From Jacaranda mimosifolia (Eukaryota > Streptophyta > Magnoliopsida > Lamiales > Bignoniaceae), in assembly GCA_018894105.1 (NCBI GenBank), contig CM032120.1:32696710-32760709 (forward strand): DNA of 64,000 nt. Reading direction: 5' to 3'. The stretch's first letter is position 1. Each line of letters opens with the position of its first letter. Shown here one piece after another: positions 45,906-59,166 of this stretch. The position numbers and the translations under genes were made by a program. The notes under the pieces are model-generated. The model had not been told where the DNA came from. It worked only from the letters and a program-made list of their open reading frames with translations, and did no database searches.

Positions 45906-48640
45906 ATGTAATATATAAATATATATATATATAAATAGATGTGTATATATATGTGGGCATATATATAAATTATATAATATATTTGAAATTTAAAAAAAAA
46001 AGAAAAGAAAACTCAAATATGCTGCCAACTAAGCAAGAAAAAGACAAAAAATGCCTACTAGGCAATCCAACGAGGCAGAAACAAGAAATGTCCACATGCC
46101 CAGTGTGCCACGTCACATTTTCTGGCGAGTTTCGCTGGCTCCGGAGAAAAAAGGATGAAAAACGATAATTTTTTAATACTTATAGGATTAGAATTGATAT
46201 TATGCAATTTATAGGACGAAAAACCAAATGAGGTAAAGTTACAGGACAAATTTTGTAATTTTGCCTGCTATGTCAGCTGCCAATGAGGTAGAAACAAGTA
46301 ATGTCCACGTGCCCGATGTGCCACGTCACATTTTCAGGCGAGTTTCGCCGGCTCCGACGAAAAAAGGGCAAAAAATGTTAATTTTTTAATACTTATAGGA
46401 CTAGAATTGATATTATACAATTTATTGGACGAAAAACCAAATGAGGTAAAGTTACAGAACGAAGTTTGTAATTTTGCCAAATATCGAAAGTATCAATCTG
46501 ATTTTATAGGTATATGCTGCAGCTTTGGGGCAACATATCAATGTTGACAAATCATCTTGTGTGGTGAGCCCTAATGTATCAACTGAATTTCGAAGTATTC
46601 TTCAACGTCAACCTGGTAATGAGATACATCAGGTTCTTGGGAAATATTTGGGACTTCTTTCTATGTTGGGATGCTCTCGAAAAGAGATTTTCAGCTACAT
46701 TTGAGAACGAGTTTGATCTAGACTTCAAGGTTGGAATGAAAAATGCCTCTCTAAGGCTGGTAAGGAGATTTTGATCAAATCAATTATCCAAGCTACTCCC
46801 ACCTATGCCATGAGTTGTTTTATACTTCCATCCTCTCTGATCAAGGACATTGAGATGATGATTCGACAATTTTGGTGGAGTAATATAGGATCTCCTGGGA
46901 TTTTTTGGTTGCTTTGGTCTACAGTTTGTCAAGCTAAGAAGATAAGTGGACTTGGTTTTAAGGATTTAAAATATTTTAACCTTGTTGTTCTTGCTAAACA
47001 GGGATGGTCACTAATTACACAGCCTCATTCTCTCTTAAGCCGACTACTTAAAGCACGGTACTTCCCCTCTTGTGATTTTTTTGCAGCCAAGCTTGGATAT
47101 CATCATTCAGCAATCTGAAGAAATATTCTTTCAGTACGTGAATCTCTACCGAAAAGGAACAAGATGGCGCATTGGAGATGGTTGCACAATTTCAGTCTGC
47201 AAGGATAATTAGCTCTCTCCTACTGGACATGGTAAAATTATCACACCTCCACCATCAGGTACAGATAACATGCGAGTCTATGAATTATTTCACCAAGACA
47301 GGAGAAGCGGCTGGGATGTTGGGTGAGTCCGTGAACTATTCTGGCCAGTTGATGCCGATCACATCTTTTCGATTCCTCTCGGGATAGCATCCACTGCTGA
47401 TCGCCTGATATGGTCTTACTCAAACCATGGTAATTTTACAATGCGCAGCTGCTACCATTTTATCAAGAAAGTTTTTGAAGTCAACGAAGATTCTTCTACC
47501 TGTCACCATTCACTACAATTGGAGCCTTACTGGTGCAGCATCTGGCATTTGAAAATTTCGAATAAGATTAAAATCTTCATGTGGCATTTGAGCTGGAATA
47601 TCCTCCCTACCCGTGTTAACCTCCAACATCGTAAGATAGTGCTGGATACCTCCTGTCCAGTTTGTAAGATCAAGGTTGAATCTTTCTTACACATGGTGCG
47701 TGATTGTTTTTTTACCGCTGAAGTCTAGCTCCTTCTCAACTTAGATTTGTGTATTTCTACTGATTAGGGACACAACGATGTATAGTGGATTAATTGCGTT
47801 CGGCAATAGGTACATGCTGACACCTTTGAGTTACTCAGTATCATCTGTTAGAGCATATGGCACAATAGAAACCAGTGTATCCCGAGCTCTTCTTGTCAAC
47901 AAGCTACTGACCTTGTTTCATTTGGCCGTGCTTACTTGAGAGAGTTCCAGGGTTTATCCCTGATACGTTCCATCTCTATTCCAGTGTTGGTTCAACTAGT
48001 GTGGAACCCTCCCCTAGCTACCCATGTTAAGGTTAATTGCTACGGAATTTTGCTTCAGAATTGTGGGCTTCATTGCATTACTATGGTTGCTCATGATGGT
48101 TCAAGCTCATGTATTTGGTGGAGTAAGAGATCATTTGAGGGAATGCTGGCACCAGATAAGGTAGCTGCAAAAGCTCTTCTTCACGGCATTTTAGTTTCAT
48201 CTGAGCGCCATTGGAATAATGTGTTGATTGAAGGCGACAACCCCATGATAATCAGGTCTTTGTAGCATACAGAGGAAGATTACTCTTCCACTAGGGCATT
48301 GCTTGCAAAATGCAAAAAAGTAGCTCAATGTATTCCATGAGTAAAGTTTTCTTCAGTTAATCATAGTGCTAACAAATTATCTCATGTATTTGCAGTAGAT
48401 GATAGGGTTGAGGATCTCTGTTGTGATTCCCTTCCTTGTTTCGTTGTGGATGTAATATGACATTAATATGATATCTTAATAATATCATTTATCTCAAAAA
48501 AAAAAAAAATAGTAATTATTAACTAAAATATATATAGAATAAAAAACTAAAAATAATCAAACTTTTAGTATGGCTCGAGCTAAAGATCCATAAACTATAG
48601 AGTGAGTCAACATAATAAAATACAGAATGTATTATAATTA

Positions 48641-49613
48641 GGACTATCACTGGATATTCGAGAATTTGTTTATTGTTTGCATCCGTATCCATTTATATGA
48701 AACAATACCTGTATCAATTTAAAGCGGATATTCTTTGTGTTGAACTAATAAATATTCAACTGTAAATGGATATAAATATGATAAATACATATCCGATCCG
48801 TTCAACATTCGCTCTGAATATATATTCATTGAATATATCCATTTACATATTTGATTTTTTGTAACTTATTTGTATTTATTGTTCATATCCGATAAATAAT
48901 ATTTAGAAAATTACCATATACCGGATACTCTAATTTTTCATGTATTTTACATATAATAAATTATACTTAAAAAAGTATTGTATATAATATATTATTGTAC
49001 ATAAAATATTATTTACATTTTTCAATAAAAATTTCATAATCTACATATGTACATATATAAATTAAAATTGAAGAATTGGGAAGAAAAAATAATAAACTTA
49101 AAAAATTATAGTAATATTGAGGAAAATTGAAGAATGCAGTTAATCATCACTTTATAATTAATATACTTAAATATTATTATTAATATTAATTATTGTTAAT
49201 AATTAACTATAAAGTTAATTATTAATTAGGAATTAGCTATTTATTTCATTGCTTCCTTTCTAGTGAAATTGTATAGTTCTTTCTATTAAATAAATATGCA
49301 TTAGTTATAGGTTAATAGATTCACATATTTGGTTATTCGTACATAGATATCCAAATAATTATCATCGAATATAAATATCCACAAAATAATATTTGAATCT
49401 GAATATGAGTAATTTTAATCGAATATGGATACATATAAACAATTATAATCGAATTCAGATGTATCTAAATTCAATCAATATCCTAAAATACAAAGTTAGA
49501 CATTATTACATAAATATCTAGTGGATCTGTATCCATATTCAAATATTCAAAAAGTTAATCGGATAAAAATATGAAAATAGTATATTAAATTTGATCAATA
49601 TCCATTTACACCT
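48641..49613. mobile_element. hAT-like MITE, probable
   Basis: The left tip GGACTATCACTGGATATTCG and the reversed right tip AAGGTGTAAATGGATATTGA share the TGGATATT subterminal word. GGTGTAAATGGATA is a familiar hAT-type end. TATCCATAT/ATATGGATA words recur through the interior in both orientations. Flanks share TAATTA, but no clean 8-bp duplication is present. Confidence 0.45.
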
Positions 49614-50535
49614 TTAATTATAGTAATATTGATCTAAACATAGAATGAGACAAGTATTCATTTCTTTTATGAGATTTGAACCCAAGCCACATTAATGGCC
49701 TGCTTGAGAAAGGCAATGCTAGCTAGTAACGAGACATACAAGCTTTATATCTTAACATATTTGGTATTCTTTTGCTGTATAAGCAATTGCTTAGACAATT
49801 GTTGCAGATATATTTCATTGACATTATAATTCACTTTAAGCTTTATGGCTAAATTATTTTGCCCCTTTAATACGAAATACCATCTTATAAATGCAAAGAG
49901 TTAAATACATAGTTATGAGTCTATCAACAATTAAAAATTATTTATTTTCTTATTATCAGTAGAGCTTAATTACTTCCAATAAATCATGCTATCACTAGTG
50001 AAAGAATATTGATAAAAGAATATCTAATGTGATTCAATCTTTCTCATACCATAGACGTTCACTCAATTTGTAATAAATTATAAACTAAGATGTTCTATTG
50101 ATTGGGGAAAAAAAACACAAACAAATAGATCGTTTGCTGGTAGCTTAAGACTATCATTCATATGCTCTAGGTATTTTTTACGTGACCATTACATTTAATG
50201 GACTGACATTCTAATTTTTATACTTTGAAAGAATCTAATTATCTTTCCTAATTCCTAGAGCTAGATTTTGAACTATTGTTTCTATATTTCATTCATTCTT
50301 ATGTATATAGATAGGTGACCGTGTACATCGTTTGATAAAGTGCATTCCTTGGTGAAATATACCGGAAGATGAAAAAACTTCTCTCCGTTGCCCAGTTAAG
50401 GAATAAGGCTCAGATCAAGCAACATACTTGGCTAGTTTTGAACTCCACTCACCATTTGTCTCCCACACTCTTGTAGCTCCGCAAGATGCAAGTTGTGCTA
50501 TATGAGTAATCTGGTAAGAGTATTTTTTGAATTAT
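49614..50535. other. AT-rich stretch, nothing recognised
   Basis: No supported gene, RNA or repeat. Confidence 0.4.
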
Positions 50536-50539
50536 GGAC

Positions 50540-50960
50540 ATAGCCACATAGATCAACACAGTTGACCTTTGCGAATTTTGGGTGTTAATATTTAGGCAAA
50601 ATTAGTGTATTTTGCCTTTATGTGTTTTTTGGTTCATAACATGTAGATCGATGTATTCGATTTTTATGATATTTTGGCGCTGATAGCCTTGTAGCTTGGC
50701 GTATTTGGCCTTTATGATTTTTGACATTAATAGTCATGTAGGTTGGTGCATTTGACCTTTATATTTTTTGCGTTCATGGTTGTGTAGACCAAAGCATTTT
50801 GGCTTTGTGAGTTTTGGGCATTAATAGCCACACAGCTTGGCACATTTGGCCTTTGTGATTTTTAGGCATTAATAGCCATGTTAATAGGTGCATTTGGTCT
50901 TTATAATTTTTGAGTGTTACCACCATGTAAATTGATACATTTTGCCTCAAAAAGTTCAAT
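50540..50960 (+). repeat. Diverged tandem repeat, unit about 60 bp, 6-7 copies
   Basis: Units read TTTGGCCTTTATGATTTTTG then GGCATTAATAGCCATGTAG then TTGGTGCA. Copies differ by several substitutions. The minus-strand ORFs across 50774-51098 are by-products. Confidence 0.8.
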
Positions 50961-50999
50961 GCATCTAGCCATAAAGAGTTTGCTGCACTTAACCTTACA

Positions 51000-52440
51000 A
51001 GCGTTTCGTGAATCTAACCTTCCCAGTGAAAGTTTATCTTTTGGATGTAAATTCTTAAACACATCAGGACTGGTATAGTAAGAAGCCATCATTCTCATTT
51101 CTGATTATGGTCGCTTATCGAATGTCAATTTACAAAGTTGAACAAGGGGGATTCAAGGATAACCTTCCAAATAATTTATTTGCTTCCATGCTAAAGGTAT
51201 TAATAAATAAATTTAAAACTTGTTGGAGTGGGAGATGTTGTTGAATTAATTTTGGCTTCAAGTTCTCAAAGAGCTTTTGAGTGCAGTACAAATGCACTAT
51301 ATGTTGGTTTTCCAGATTGAGTTAATAGACAATGTTCATTTTCTCCAAGTTGTTGTCGATGTAGCAGAATTTTTTTTTTTCTTGTTCTCTCCAACAAGCC
51401 TGCTTTGTAATGAATATTTAGAATTTCAATGGGCATATGTTGTTCATAAATTGAGTGTTCGACTTGAGCTGATGATTCTTTTTCCTATCAGTATTACTTC
51501 TGAAAATATTGCAAAAAGTTATGGAGTGAGTGGGAATAACAAGATCAAGCTTTTGTTATCTGTCATCAACGTGTTGTTGTTGTTTCTTCACCAGAAAAAT
51601 TTTAAGATGAAATAGTTTTATATCCTAAAAAATCGTGGACATTAGTAGTAATGATCACATGATATGATCTCTATTTAGTTGTCACCATGTCTTTTCTCTT
51701 TCTTCTCAAATATTGTTTTTCGTGCTTCTCCAATCTTAGTCATTTATCTTCTCTCCTTTCCAACATTTTCTCTCACCAATTATTTTCGACCATATTTTTT
51801 ATATAATAAATATATTGAAATAATTAAAAAGAAACATCATATAAAAATTCTATAAATATTTTTAATTTTATAATTTAAAAATTAAACACGCGTGAAGTTT
51901 TCTCCCGTGCTAATTTTACATGCTCTAGAGGCAAGCTAATCATAAAATGGTGGTGAAGACAAGTGCACTTCATTAAGCAAGTTAGCTTTAATGGAGTAAA
52001 CGGGATCTTGTAATACTGAGCAACTCCAGAAAAGAACTCTAATAAGCTAAACTTATCTGGTTTCTTTTTTGCCTCTCATTCCTTTTGTAGTCATGGTCTC
52101 GAACCATTTTGAGGCATACCAACCTACTCTACTGAATGCAATTATAAAGGTGTCAATAGAATCGAAAGAAGCTAGTCTACTGAAGCCTGGAAAGAGCTTT
52201 GATCAAGAACTTTTTTTCTTTCTCAAATCCTATTACAGATGGAACGAAGGATTGAGAACAACTGCGGAGAAATCTTTCTCATATAGCTTGATGGAAAAAG
52301 TTCCATTCCCTGTAGTTAGAAAGGATAATTGTTCAATCATAGTCAGTTTTTTGTATTGGTGCTTGCTTACTACAACTCTACCATGCCTTAAAAATCTCTA
52401 TTTAAGCACCAAACTTTTTGGGTGTAGCTTGAGTGTGGGG
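51000..52440. other. Unrecognised region with two uncharacterised + strand ORFs
   Basis: ORFs at 51277-51615 (112 residues) and 52069-52446 (125 residues, ending SLSVGD) have no domain I recognise, and each depends on a non-ATG or unsupported start. They may be pieces of a decayed repeat. I do not call genes here. Confidence 0.3.
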
Positions 52441-52446
52441 GATTAA

Positions 52447-53960
52447 CCCTACCTGGAGGGAAGTACGAAAGGAGTGTTAGACTCAATGTATTCAATAGAA
52501 TGAGCCTATTTCATAGGCTAAATTTCATTAGGATATTTGGAAGGGCATTGCACCTAATCTAGAGGACGGGCCAAGTTAGTCACCTTTATAGGGACAACAA
52601 TAGGGATCGTTTGTGAAGATCCACTACTGAAGGCGAGGTAGGGGCATCGACACCCTTGCACTCGTCATAACTACCCTTAAGTAGAGCTCGTAACATTGTG
52701 AAATTTGCAATATGAAAGATGTTAATGATACAAGAGAAGAAGAAAATAATTAACACTAAGTGAAAATGGTAAAATATCCAAAGACACTTTGAGTTTCATA
52801 CACCAAAAACTTGCCCAAAATGGAATATGTCACTTGAAGTGATGATCTTCCCATGGTGAAGTTTATACTAATGCTTGAAACAAACTGAACCTTTAAAAGG
52901 AACAGCTAGGTCAAGAAAGATATTTAGACCGCTTAAGGAGATCATATCTCCAAGTTGTGGAAAAAAGGCTAAGTGTCTGAAGGTATAATATTGAAATATT
53001 TGCTTTTCTAGCTTATTAATTACAGAATTGTGGTACTTCTCAATCATTTGGCTCTCACCATAGGAGGTGAAGTAGAAAGGTACCGAGACACTATTTCTGG
53101 ATGAAAAGAATGAAAGAGGAAAAAGCTTTATCTAATTAAATTAAGGTTATCACAAACCTAATGAGTAGGTGGAAAGAATTAGGGGTAAGAAAGGACAAGA
53201 ACAGCTAAAGCCTTAAGTTATATCATTGTATTATTGAGACATAAGAAATCTCAAGCACCTTTATAATTAGGTAAAGAAGAAGCACAAACTCTCATTAAGA
53301 GTTTCTCAATTCTATCGAAGTGATGATGGAAAGTATTTGATTATACTTAAGGATATTTATAGACTCCTTAGGCTTAATAGCATAATTTTTGCAGTAACCT
53401 ATTGGGTAAATTCGTCAACTATGGAATGATCACCCACTAGAATCTCTCTAGGTGTGATGTTTTCAGTAGGGATTATTTTATGGTTAAGAGACTCAAAATC
53501 CTTGGTAGAAGGCCTAAAAAATTAAAAAAAAAACAAATGAGTGAGGGATAAAAATTCCTAATAAAATATTGGAGAAATTCTTATAGAAGAGGGAACGAGA
53601 TTAATGAAGTGATGAAATAACAATGATAAATAGAGCAGGGATGGTGAAGTGGTGGCAAGTTGAGGAGGTTTACTAAAAATCAATGAGAACAATGAATAAT
53701 ATGTGCAAACTCAAAAGAAGAAAAACAATGGCTATACAACAAATATGCATATATAGACATGAGGAAACTTGAGATCACCAAACCCATGATAAATGTCCAT
53801 TGAATATTCAAGGGTGCAATCATGGGAAGTTGGGAGAACACAACTGACATATGCATTTGTCACACAAAAAGACTACAATAATATCACAAACAAACTCTAT
53901 CTTTACAGTAGAATACTCTTTTATCCGTAAAAGCATCAAAGGTTCCACACAACCTTCAGT
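52447..53960. other. Unrecognised region, possibly the interior of a decayed repeat
   Basis: Base composition is less AT-rich than the flanks, and short protein-like runs occur on the + strand, but I could not match them to a known family. Confidence 0.3.
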
Positions 53961-53964
53961 ATGA

Positions 53965-54820
53965 TTCGTCCATCTCGAATCTTAATGATGATCTTTTGCT
54001 CATTTCAACTCATATAGCTTAATAGCATAAACATTTAAACGCACATAATTCTATGCAAACTCAGTTATTCACAATTCTTATGTTCGACAGTGACTCGTAT
54101 CTTGCATACTTGTTTCCATAATACTCCCTGACTAGCCAACATGCACACCCTCAATATTAGGTCCCTTCGTGCATCTCTTAATGGTGAAGGAGCAATCTTG
54201 CTCCGTCTCAACATTGAGGGTCTCTTATATGTAGAGAACACATTTCTCATGCTTGTTACTTGCTCGGAGCATTTATGCTCATGGATAGCAATGATGTCCC
54301 TTATTTTTGTCTTACCTGAGTAAGGCCACATGGTATTCTAAGGCTTATATGAAGTGCAATCTTGTTTCATTAGTCCCACACGAAACATAGGACATTTTTC
54401 TCTCTCGTCTATATCTTGCTCAACTTGCCCACTATGTGGTGCTGCCACATGACTGCATGTCTTAAGCAACAGACCTCGTGTTAAGGCTAGAATCCATAGC
54501 ACATGCCCTCGAGTTAGTTCATGAGGCACTAAAGTGCTTGCCTCAATCACTTATTTAGCTAGAGGTGCTGCCCTATAATTTTGAAGCCAGAGGGCAATAG
54601 CATGTTAGCTTGAAAATTTTTGGCACACTCTTGAACCAACATGGGTGTTCCTAGCCTTACGCTACTCGTTCAATTCCTTATCGATTTGAAAACCCTAAAT
54701 ACTCTTGTAGGTTGTATAGAGCTAGGCTTTAAAGTCTTTCCATAGCCCTAAGGAGTTGCTCACTTAGTGCTACGACAATTTTGTATTTAGGTTGGAGTTC
54801 ACACAACTAACATTTACACC
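53965..54820 (+). repeat. Direct repeat unit A (about 850 bp), unidentified
   Basis: Aligns in order with 55095-55960: shared words include GCCAACATGCA, GTGCATCTCTT/GTGTATCTCTT, GAGCAATCTT, ATGAAGTGC/ATAAAGTGC, CCCACACGAA, ACATAGG/CCATAGG, and TTGCTCACTTAGTGCTA. Divergence is substantial, with several indels. ORFs inside are shadows. Confidence 0.65.
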
Positions 54821-55094
54821 ACAGCTTAGGACAATAACCTTTGCTTAAGCTATAGCTATCAATAATAAAGCAATAAAAGCCAAATTGAAAGACTAAAGCT
54901 TAGCATTTGAAAGCAATACTTGCTGCAGATAAAAAGAATGCCAACTGATAATAAACTTAGTAATTGACATCCCGAAGATCATATCTAATCCACAATTAGC
55001 TCATTGAAGTATTTCAAAGCTAGAGGTAGTAAGCTAAAATAAATTGTCTTGTAGATCGGCATGATTTTGTCCAAAATTCCACCCCACCTTTGAC

Positions 55095-55960
55095 CTGCCA
55101 TCATCTATCTCGAGTTTTAGTGATATTCGTTGCTTTTTTTAGCCCACATAGTTTACTAGAGTGAACATCTGAGCGCATCATAGTTGTGCGACCCACCTAT
55201 TCATAATGCCCATATTTGGAGAAAGCTCACAGCATGCACCCCATGTATGCTCCCTTAACAGTCTTGGACTTGCCAACATGCATACCTCAATCTTAGGTTC
55301 TTTCGTGTATCTCTTGGAAAAAGAGCAATCTTTCTCTGTCTCTACATTGAGAGTAACTAGTGCATCCACAACATATTCTTGGTGCTCGTCACATATATGG
55401 AGCACTTAGGCTCATGGCTCATCATGGTGCATTTGGTTCGTGTATCACCCCAGTAGGGCCATATATTAGTCCAATGCTATATAAAGTGCCATTATATTAC
55501 TTTAGCCCCCACACGAACCATAGGATATAATTTTCACTCATCAATATCTTGCTCAAATTGCTCACTATGCAGCATGATCCCACAACCACATGTATTAATC
55601 CAATAGACCTTTGTAGCAAGGCTTGAACACATAGTACATGCCTAGGGGTTAGAGTGCTTACCTTGACCACTTAATCAGCCTAGAGGTATTATCCCATAAG
55701 TCATTAGCTTGTTTACCTTGATCACTGAATTGGTCTAAAGGTGCTATCCCTACTTTTTAGAGCATGTACAACAATAACGTGTTAGCTTACAACCCTTGGC
55801 ATACTTCAGTACCTAACATGGGCCCTACTAGTGTTATGCCGCCTATTTGGTTCCCAATGTGCCCTTCAGCCAATGCTTGAAGGTTCCCACAACCCTAAAA
55901 GAGTTGTTTACTTAGTGCTATGACATCATAGGACGAACTGGAGATGCTCACTAAGCATGC
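55095..55960 (+). repeat. Direct repeat unit B (about 850 bp), unidentified
   Basis: Second copy of the unit at 53965-54820, offset about 1130 bp. The pair might be two LTRs of an element with almost no interior, or a segment of a longer tandem family. No recognisable LTR tips or proteins were seen. Confidence 0.65.
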
Positions 55961-57650
55961 CCAACTTTCAAGCAAGTGTACCTCCTTAGACTAGACTTTA
56001 AAAAAAAAAAATCACTTTTTCCCATAATAGATATTAAAAAGTTGAGAAAGTACACACTCCATAACTTCCTCATTCGAACTCAAAATCACTCGTCAATCAA
56101 ACCATAGCATAGCTCCCAACTTCTACATCAACTTTATGAAGTTTCAACTCCATTTGATTCTCCATCATAAAGAATTACCATTTTAATATTCTAAAATTAT
56201 GACAACACCACTATACTACCACTCTAAACATAATTATTGTTTGTCACTCAAATGCAGTTGTCTAGCTATGAAACTTGGTGGCAACTTTCCTAACACTCTG
56301 AGGAATACTCCAAAAAAACAGTTTTGCAAGAAGATATAAAATAATGTCAACTTGGTGGGAAGCATCCTCATATTTTAGAAATATCTCATTTGAATAGTTT
56401 TGCAACTCATACCTCGTAAAATTCTCCGTCTATGGCCAAATACGCCCCAACGCACTAGCCGATAACTCCTTATCGCTCTACATGCCTTCTCAACCACGGT
56501 CGTTGTTATTATTTAGAAAATAACCCATGACACTGGGTACATATTCCTAGGATTCAAATAGTCATACAGTGGGTAATAACACCTCATACCTCAAATAATG
56601 AGGAGAATGGCTTTTCACTCCTACTTACTTCGCTCTACGCAGTGCCACAACTTGAACTAAAGGAAAGTTAAATAATTCAAATAATGCCCTCAATTAAAGT
56701 AATTATAACACTTTTCTTCTACTTTTCCCTTAGCTTTTCTAAATAAATTGAGAGAGCGGAGAGAGTATCAATAATTGTAGAGCTATGCTGATAGACTAAT
56801 CTAATTATAAGTCAAGCTATATAATAAATAGCAATAGGCTGTGAGGTGAGAAATTAGAGCAACTTTTAGCCAAATTAATTGGCTGACCTGGTTTTCAAGC
56901 CCATATCACACAAAATTAGGCCCACTATTTATATAAGTTCCTAATTCAAGTATGACTAGACTCCAATGCTACCTGCTAATCCGGATAAGAATGAACTTAT
57001 AAACAAAATAAGTCAAGACTCTTAGTCTAAGATTGGATTCTCAACACTATCTAGATAGAAAACATAATTAAGGTCAGAAAGTGCTTCACTTAGTAAAAAA
57101 GGAACACCTCCAGATTCCATACTTATAAAAGGTAATGTGAAGGGTATGCTGACTTGTTCTTTGTCCTCTTATCTCATTACTATATTTTTACATTCTAATT
57201 TAAGCATCGGAGGGTGTTTGTTGGCCTCCATTGTCATCTCTAATCCGTGTTCTAGAGTGCAAGTATATTGTGGCAAGAAGTTCTTGGTGCAGTAGGACTT
57301 GAATGCATAAGATAGAATAAAGAAAATCACATCTAATGAATTGCAAAGTGAAATAATAAAACCAATAATGATCAACAATCAAATAAAAAAAAATCCAACA
57401 GAAATTTAATTTATTGACAAGTTTATGCAAACTATATGATGCAACAAATAACAATACATGTAAAAAGACTTGGTAATGAAATTTTCATACGAAAAAAGTT
57501 AATTATTCTATTTTTTTTTTGAAGTAAAAGCTTTCAATCTTTGGAGCAAATTAAAAAAAAAAAAGCAAAAATTAATATGATTGCTTAATGAAAAAGGAAA
57601 TACTAATAAAGATTACTAAAAAAAGAAAATCTTTTAACTCAACAATTTTA
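55961..57650. other. AT-rich stretch, nothing recognised
   Basis: No supported gene. Minus-strand ORFs at 57169-57454 lack domains. Confidence 0.35.
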
Positions 57651-57651
57651 C

Positions 57652-58290
57652 CACTACAATAGAACAAAGTATCAAAGACAGAATTTTTAAGACGAAAAAA
57701 AAATTTGTCTTTAATTTGAACAGATTAAAGATGAAATATAGACAAAAATTCAATTATGTCTTAAATCTATAAAATAAGAACCAAAATATAATCTTTGTGA
57801 CAAAAAATAGACAAATTAGAGACTAAAATTATAGATGAAATATTTCCATCCTTAATCCATCTAAAATTGTTAATTTTTTAATATTTATTTTATCAACAGA
57901 AATAATTTATCTCAATTATGTATTTTTGAGATAGATTAAAGACAAAACTTTTTGTCTTAGTTTAATTTTCATATGCATTGGGGACATTACATCTATAAAT
58001 TTTTATTTTTATAATATGTGCTTTTAAAGTTTTGTTCCCCAATAAAATTTTGTTTGGCAATAATTTTGTTTTTCCTTTAAATTTTTACAATTATAACTTT
58101 TAATAAATTAATTAATCGTCATATATGTAAAATAATATTGCAATTTAACTTTTGAGAAAATATTATTATATTGTAGCAAAACCTTCCCTATAAAAAATTG
58201 CAAAATAATTGTAATAAAGACAAAATTTATTATAAAAAAAATATTTTGTTAATTTTAAGTTTGATATGAAATTGCATCAGGACTTGGTTT
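57652..58290 (+). mobile_element. CACTA-like terminus with subterminal repeats
   Basis: Begins CACTACAATAGAAC at 57652, close to the canonical CACTACAAGAAA tip. It is followed by repeated (A)AAGACAAAA / TTTTGTCTTTA words in both orientations (57684, 57709, 57745, 57800, 57813, 57930, 57943, 58218). Dense short inverted motifs next to a CACTA tip are typical of this superfamily. It could be the 5' end of the TNP2-bearing element at 62470-64000, or a separate MITE. The other tip was not found. Confidence 0.45.
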
Positions 58291-58717
58291 AGTTAGTAAG
58301 TAATAAGCCATCCACCGAGACACATTTAATCCATCCCTATTTGAATAAAATATATAAAAAAATTATTTACTTTCTATTCAAAATTAATTTTTTTATATAT
58401 AAAATTAATATTCACACTTTTAAGACTGGATTCTTGTAATTATTGATAATAATATTTTTATTATTACAATTAGCTTCATGAATAATAACACTTAGAATGA
58501 CAGAATAAAAATTTTGAGAAAAAATTACTTGCATCAATTTTTTTACTTTAAACATTTTTCCAATAGATTTTAGGAGTAATTGTTTAATTATGAATTTTAT
58601 TTTATTTTTTAATTATAAATTATACAAAATTAATTAGATAATATGGTGTACTATTATTGCAGCAAAAAAAAAAACCCTACCCCACACAAACATATTTATC
58701 TCTCACCATCTCCACAC

Positions 58718-58777
58718 ATGGCCGCCCACCCGCTCGCCACCGACACCTCTTATGGTAAATTCAACAAATTCTTTTGG
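58718..58777 (+). other. Possible first coding exon of an unidentified gene
   Basis: The ATG at 58718 opens MAAHPLATDTSYGKFNKFFW, with a GC-rich start after a pyrimidine/AC-rich leader (58660-58717), a composition typical of plant 5' ends. GTAAATTC at 58755 or GTACGTTC at 58778 could be donors. I could not find a following exon, so this may be chance or the start of a gene interrupted by the hAT MITE in its intron. Confidence 0.3.
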
Positions 58778-59166
58778 TACGTTCTCTTCCTGTTTTTTAG
58801 CTGCAAATATTTTTCAATTCCACATCTTACAATGATTTTTCTGCCATCTAGTTCATCCTTCATAAAATAGCTTGTGCTAATTTTTTGTTCTCCAAGAATT
58901 CGAATTCTCTGAGTGAAGGTTTCTTGTAAATTATATTTCTATAGTTTCATTTGTCTTTTGTTGCTCTGCAAGCTGACACATTGATTTTGCTCTTTCAAAT
59001 TGCAAGTTCTAGTAGGGAGTTTAGCAAGGGATGAACTCTGGTCTTGCAGTCAATATAAGTGATAATTGGGGATTTGTGATTTTGATATCTTATTTTGATT
59101 GCAGTTAATTTATGGGAACAATTCCGAATTTACCTTAGTTCACATAGTTGTTTGGTTTAATTTCAC

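Larger units (their letters stand above)
45056..46488. mobile_element. MULE-type MITE in the LINE RT, 45066-46478, TSD AAATATCGAA
   Basis: The 10-bp AAATATCGAA flanks the insert at 45056-45065 and 46479-46488. Tips are GGCAAAATTACAAA and its exact complement TTTGTAATTTTGCC. Each arm carries the TIR module twice (left about 45066-45195 and 45273-45400, right about 46150-46265 and 46330-46478), separated by a GTGACGTGGCA..GGCAGCTGACATGGCAGG spacer. Length 1413 bp. Removing it joins LINE text NHKNIE to SINLILQ-like text. The 9-10-bp duplication fits the Mutator superfamily. No transposase inside. Confidence 0.92.
44900..48511 (+). mobile_element. LINE (L1-type) remnant with poly-A tail
   Basis: The RT core at 44990-45065 reads APRISHLFFIDDTLLFFQAN, the LINE xADD box with A changed to I. 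RT continues after a nested MITE (45066-46478) as YAAALGQHINVDKSS, VLGKYLGL, CLSKAGKEILIKSIIQ (46745-46795) and YAMSCFILPSSL..IRQFWW (46805-46880). The zf-RVT region at 47530-47710 has WHLKISNKIKIFMWHLSWNI, LPTRVNL and CPVC..ESFLHMVRDC. The RNase H-like part at 48015-48265 has VKVNC and EGMLAPDKVAAKALL. The A-run at 48497-48510 marks the 3' end. Stops and shifts are many. The 5' part (endonuclease, ORF1) is absent, as in a 5'-truncated copy. Confidence 0.87.

Noticed and set aside
52069..52446. 125-residue ORF
   Set aside because: Non-ATG start, no family recognised. Left as unassigned rather than called.
54065..55409. ORFs on both strands in the duplicated units
   Set aside because: Overlapping frames on both strands with no conservation between the two units. 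Shadows in a repeat.
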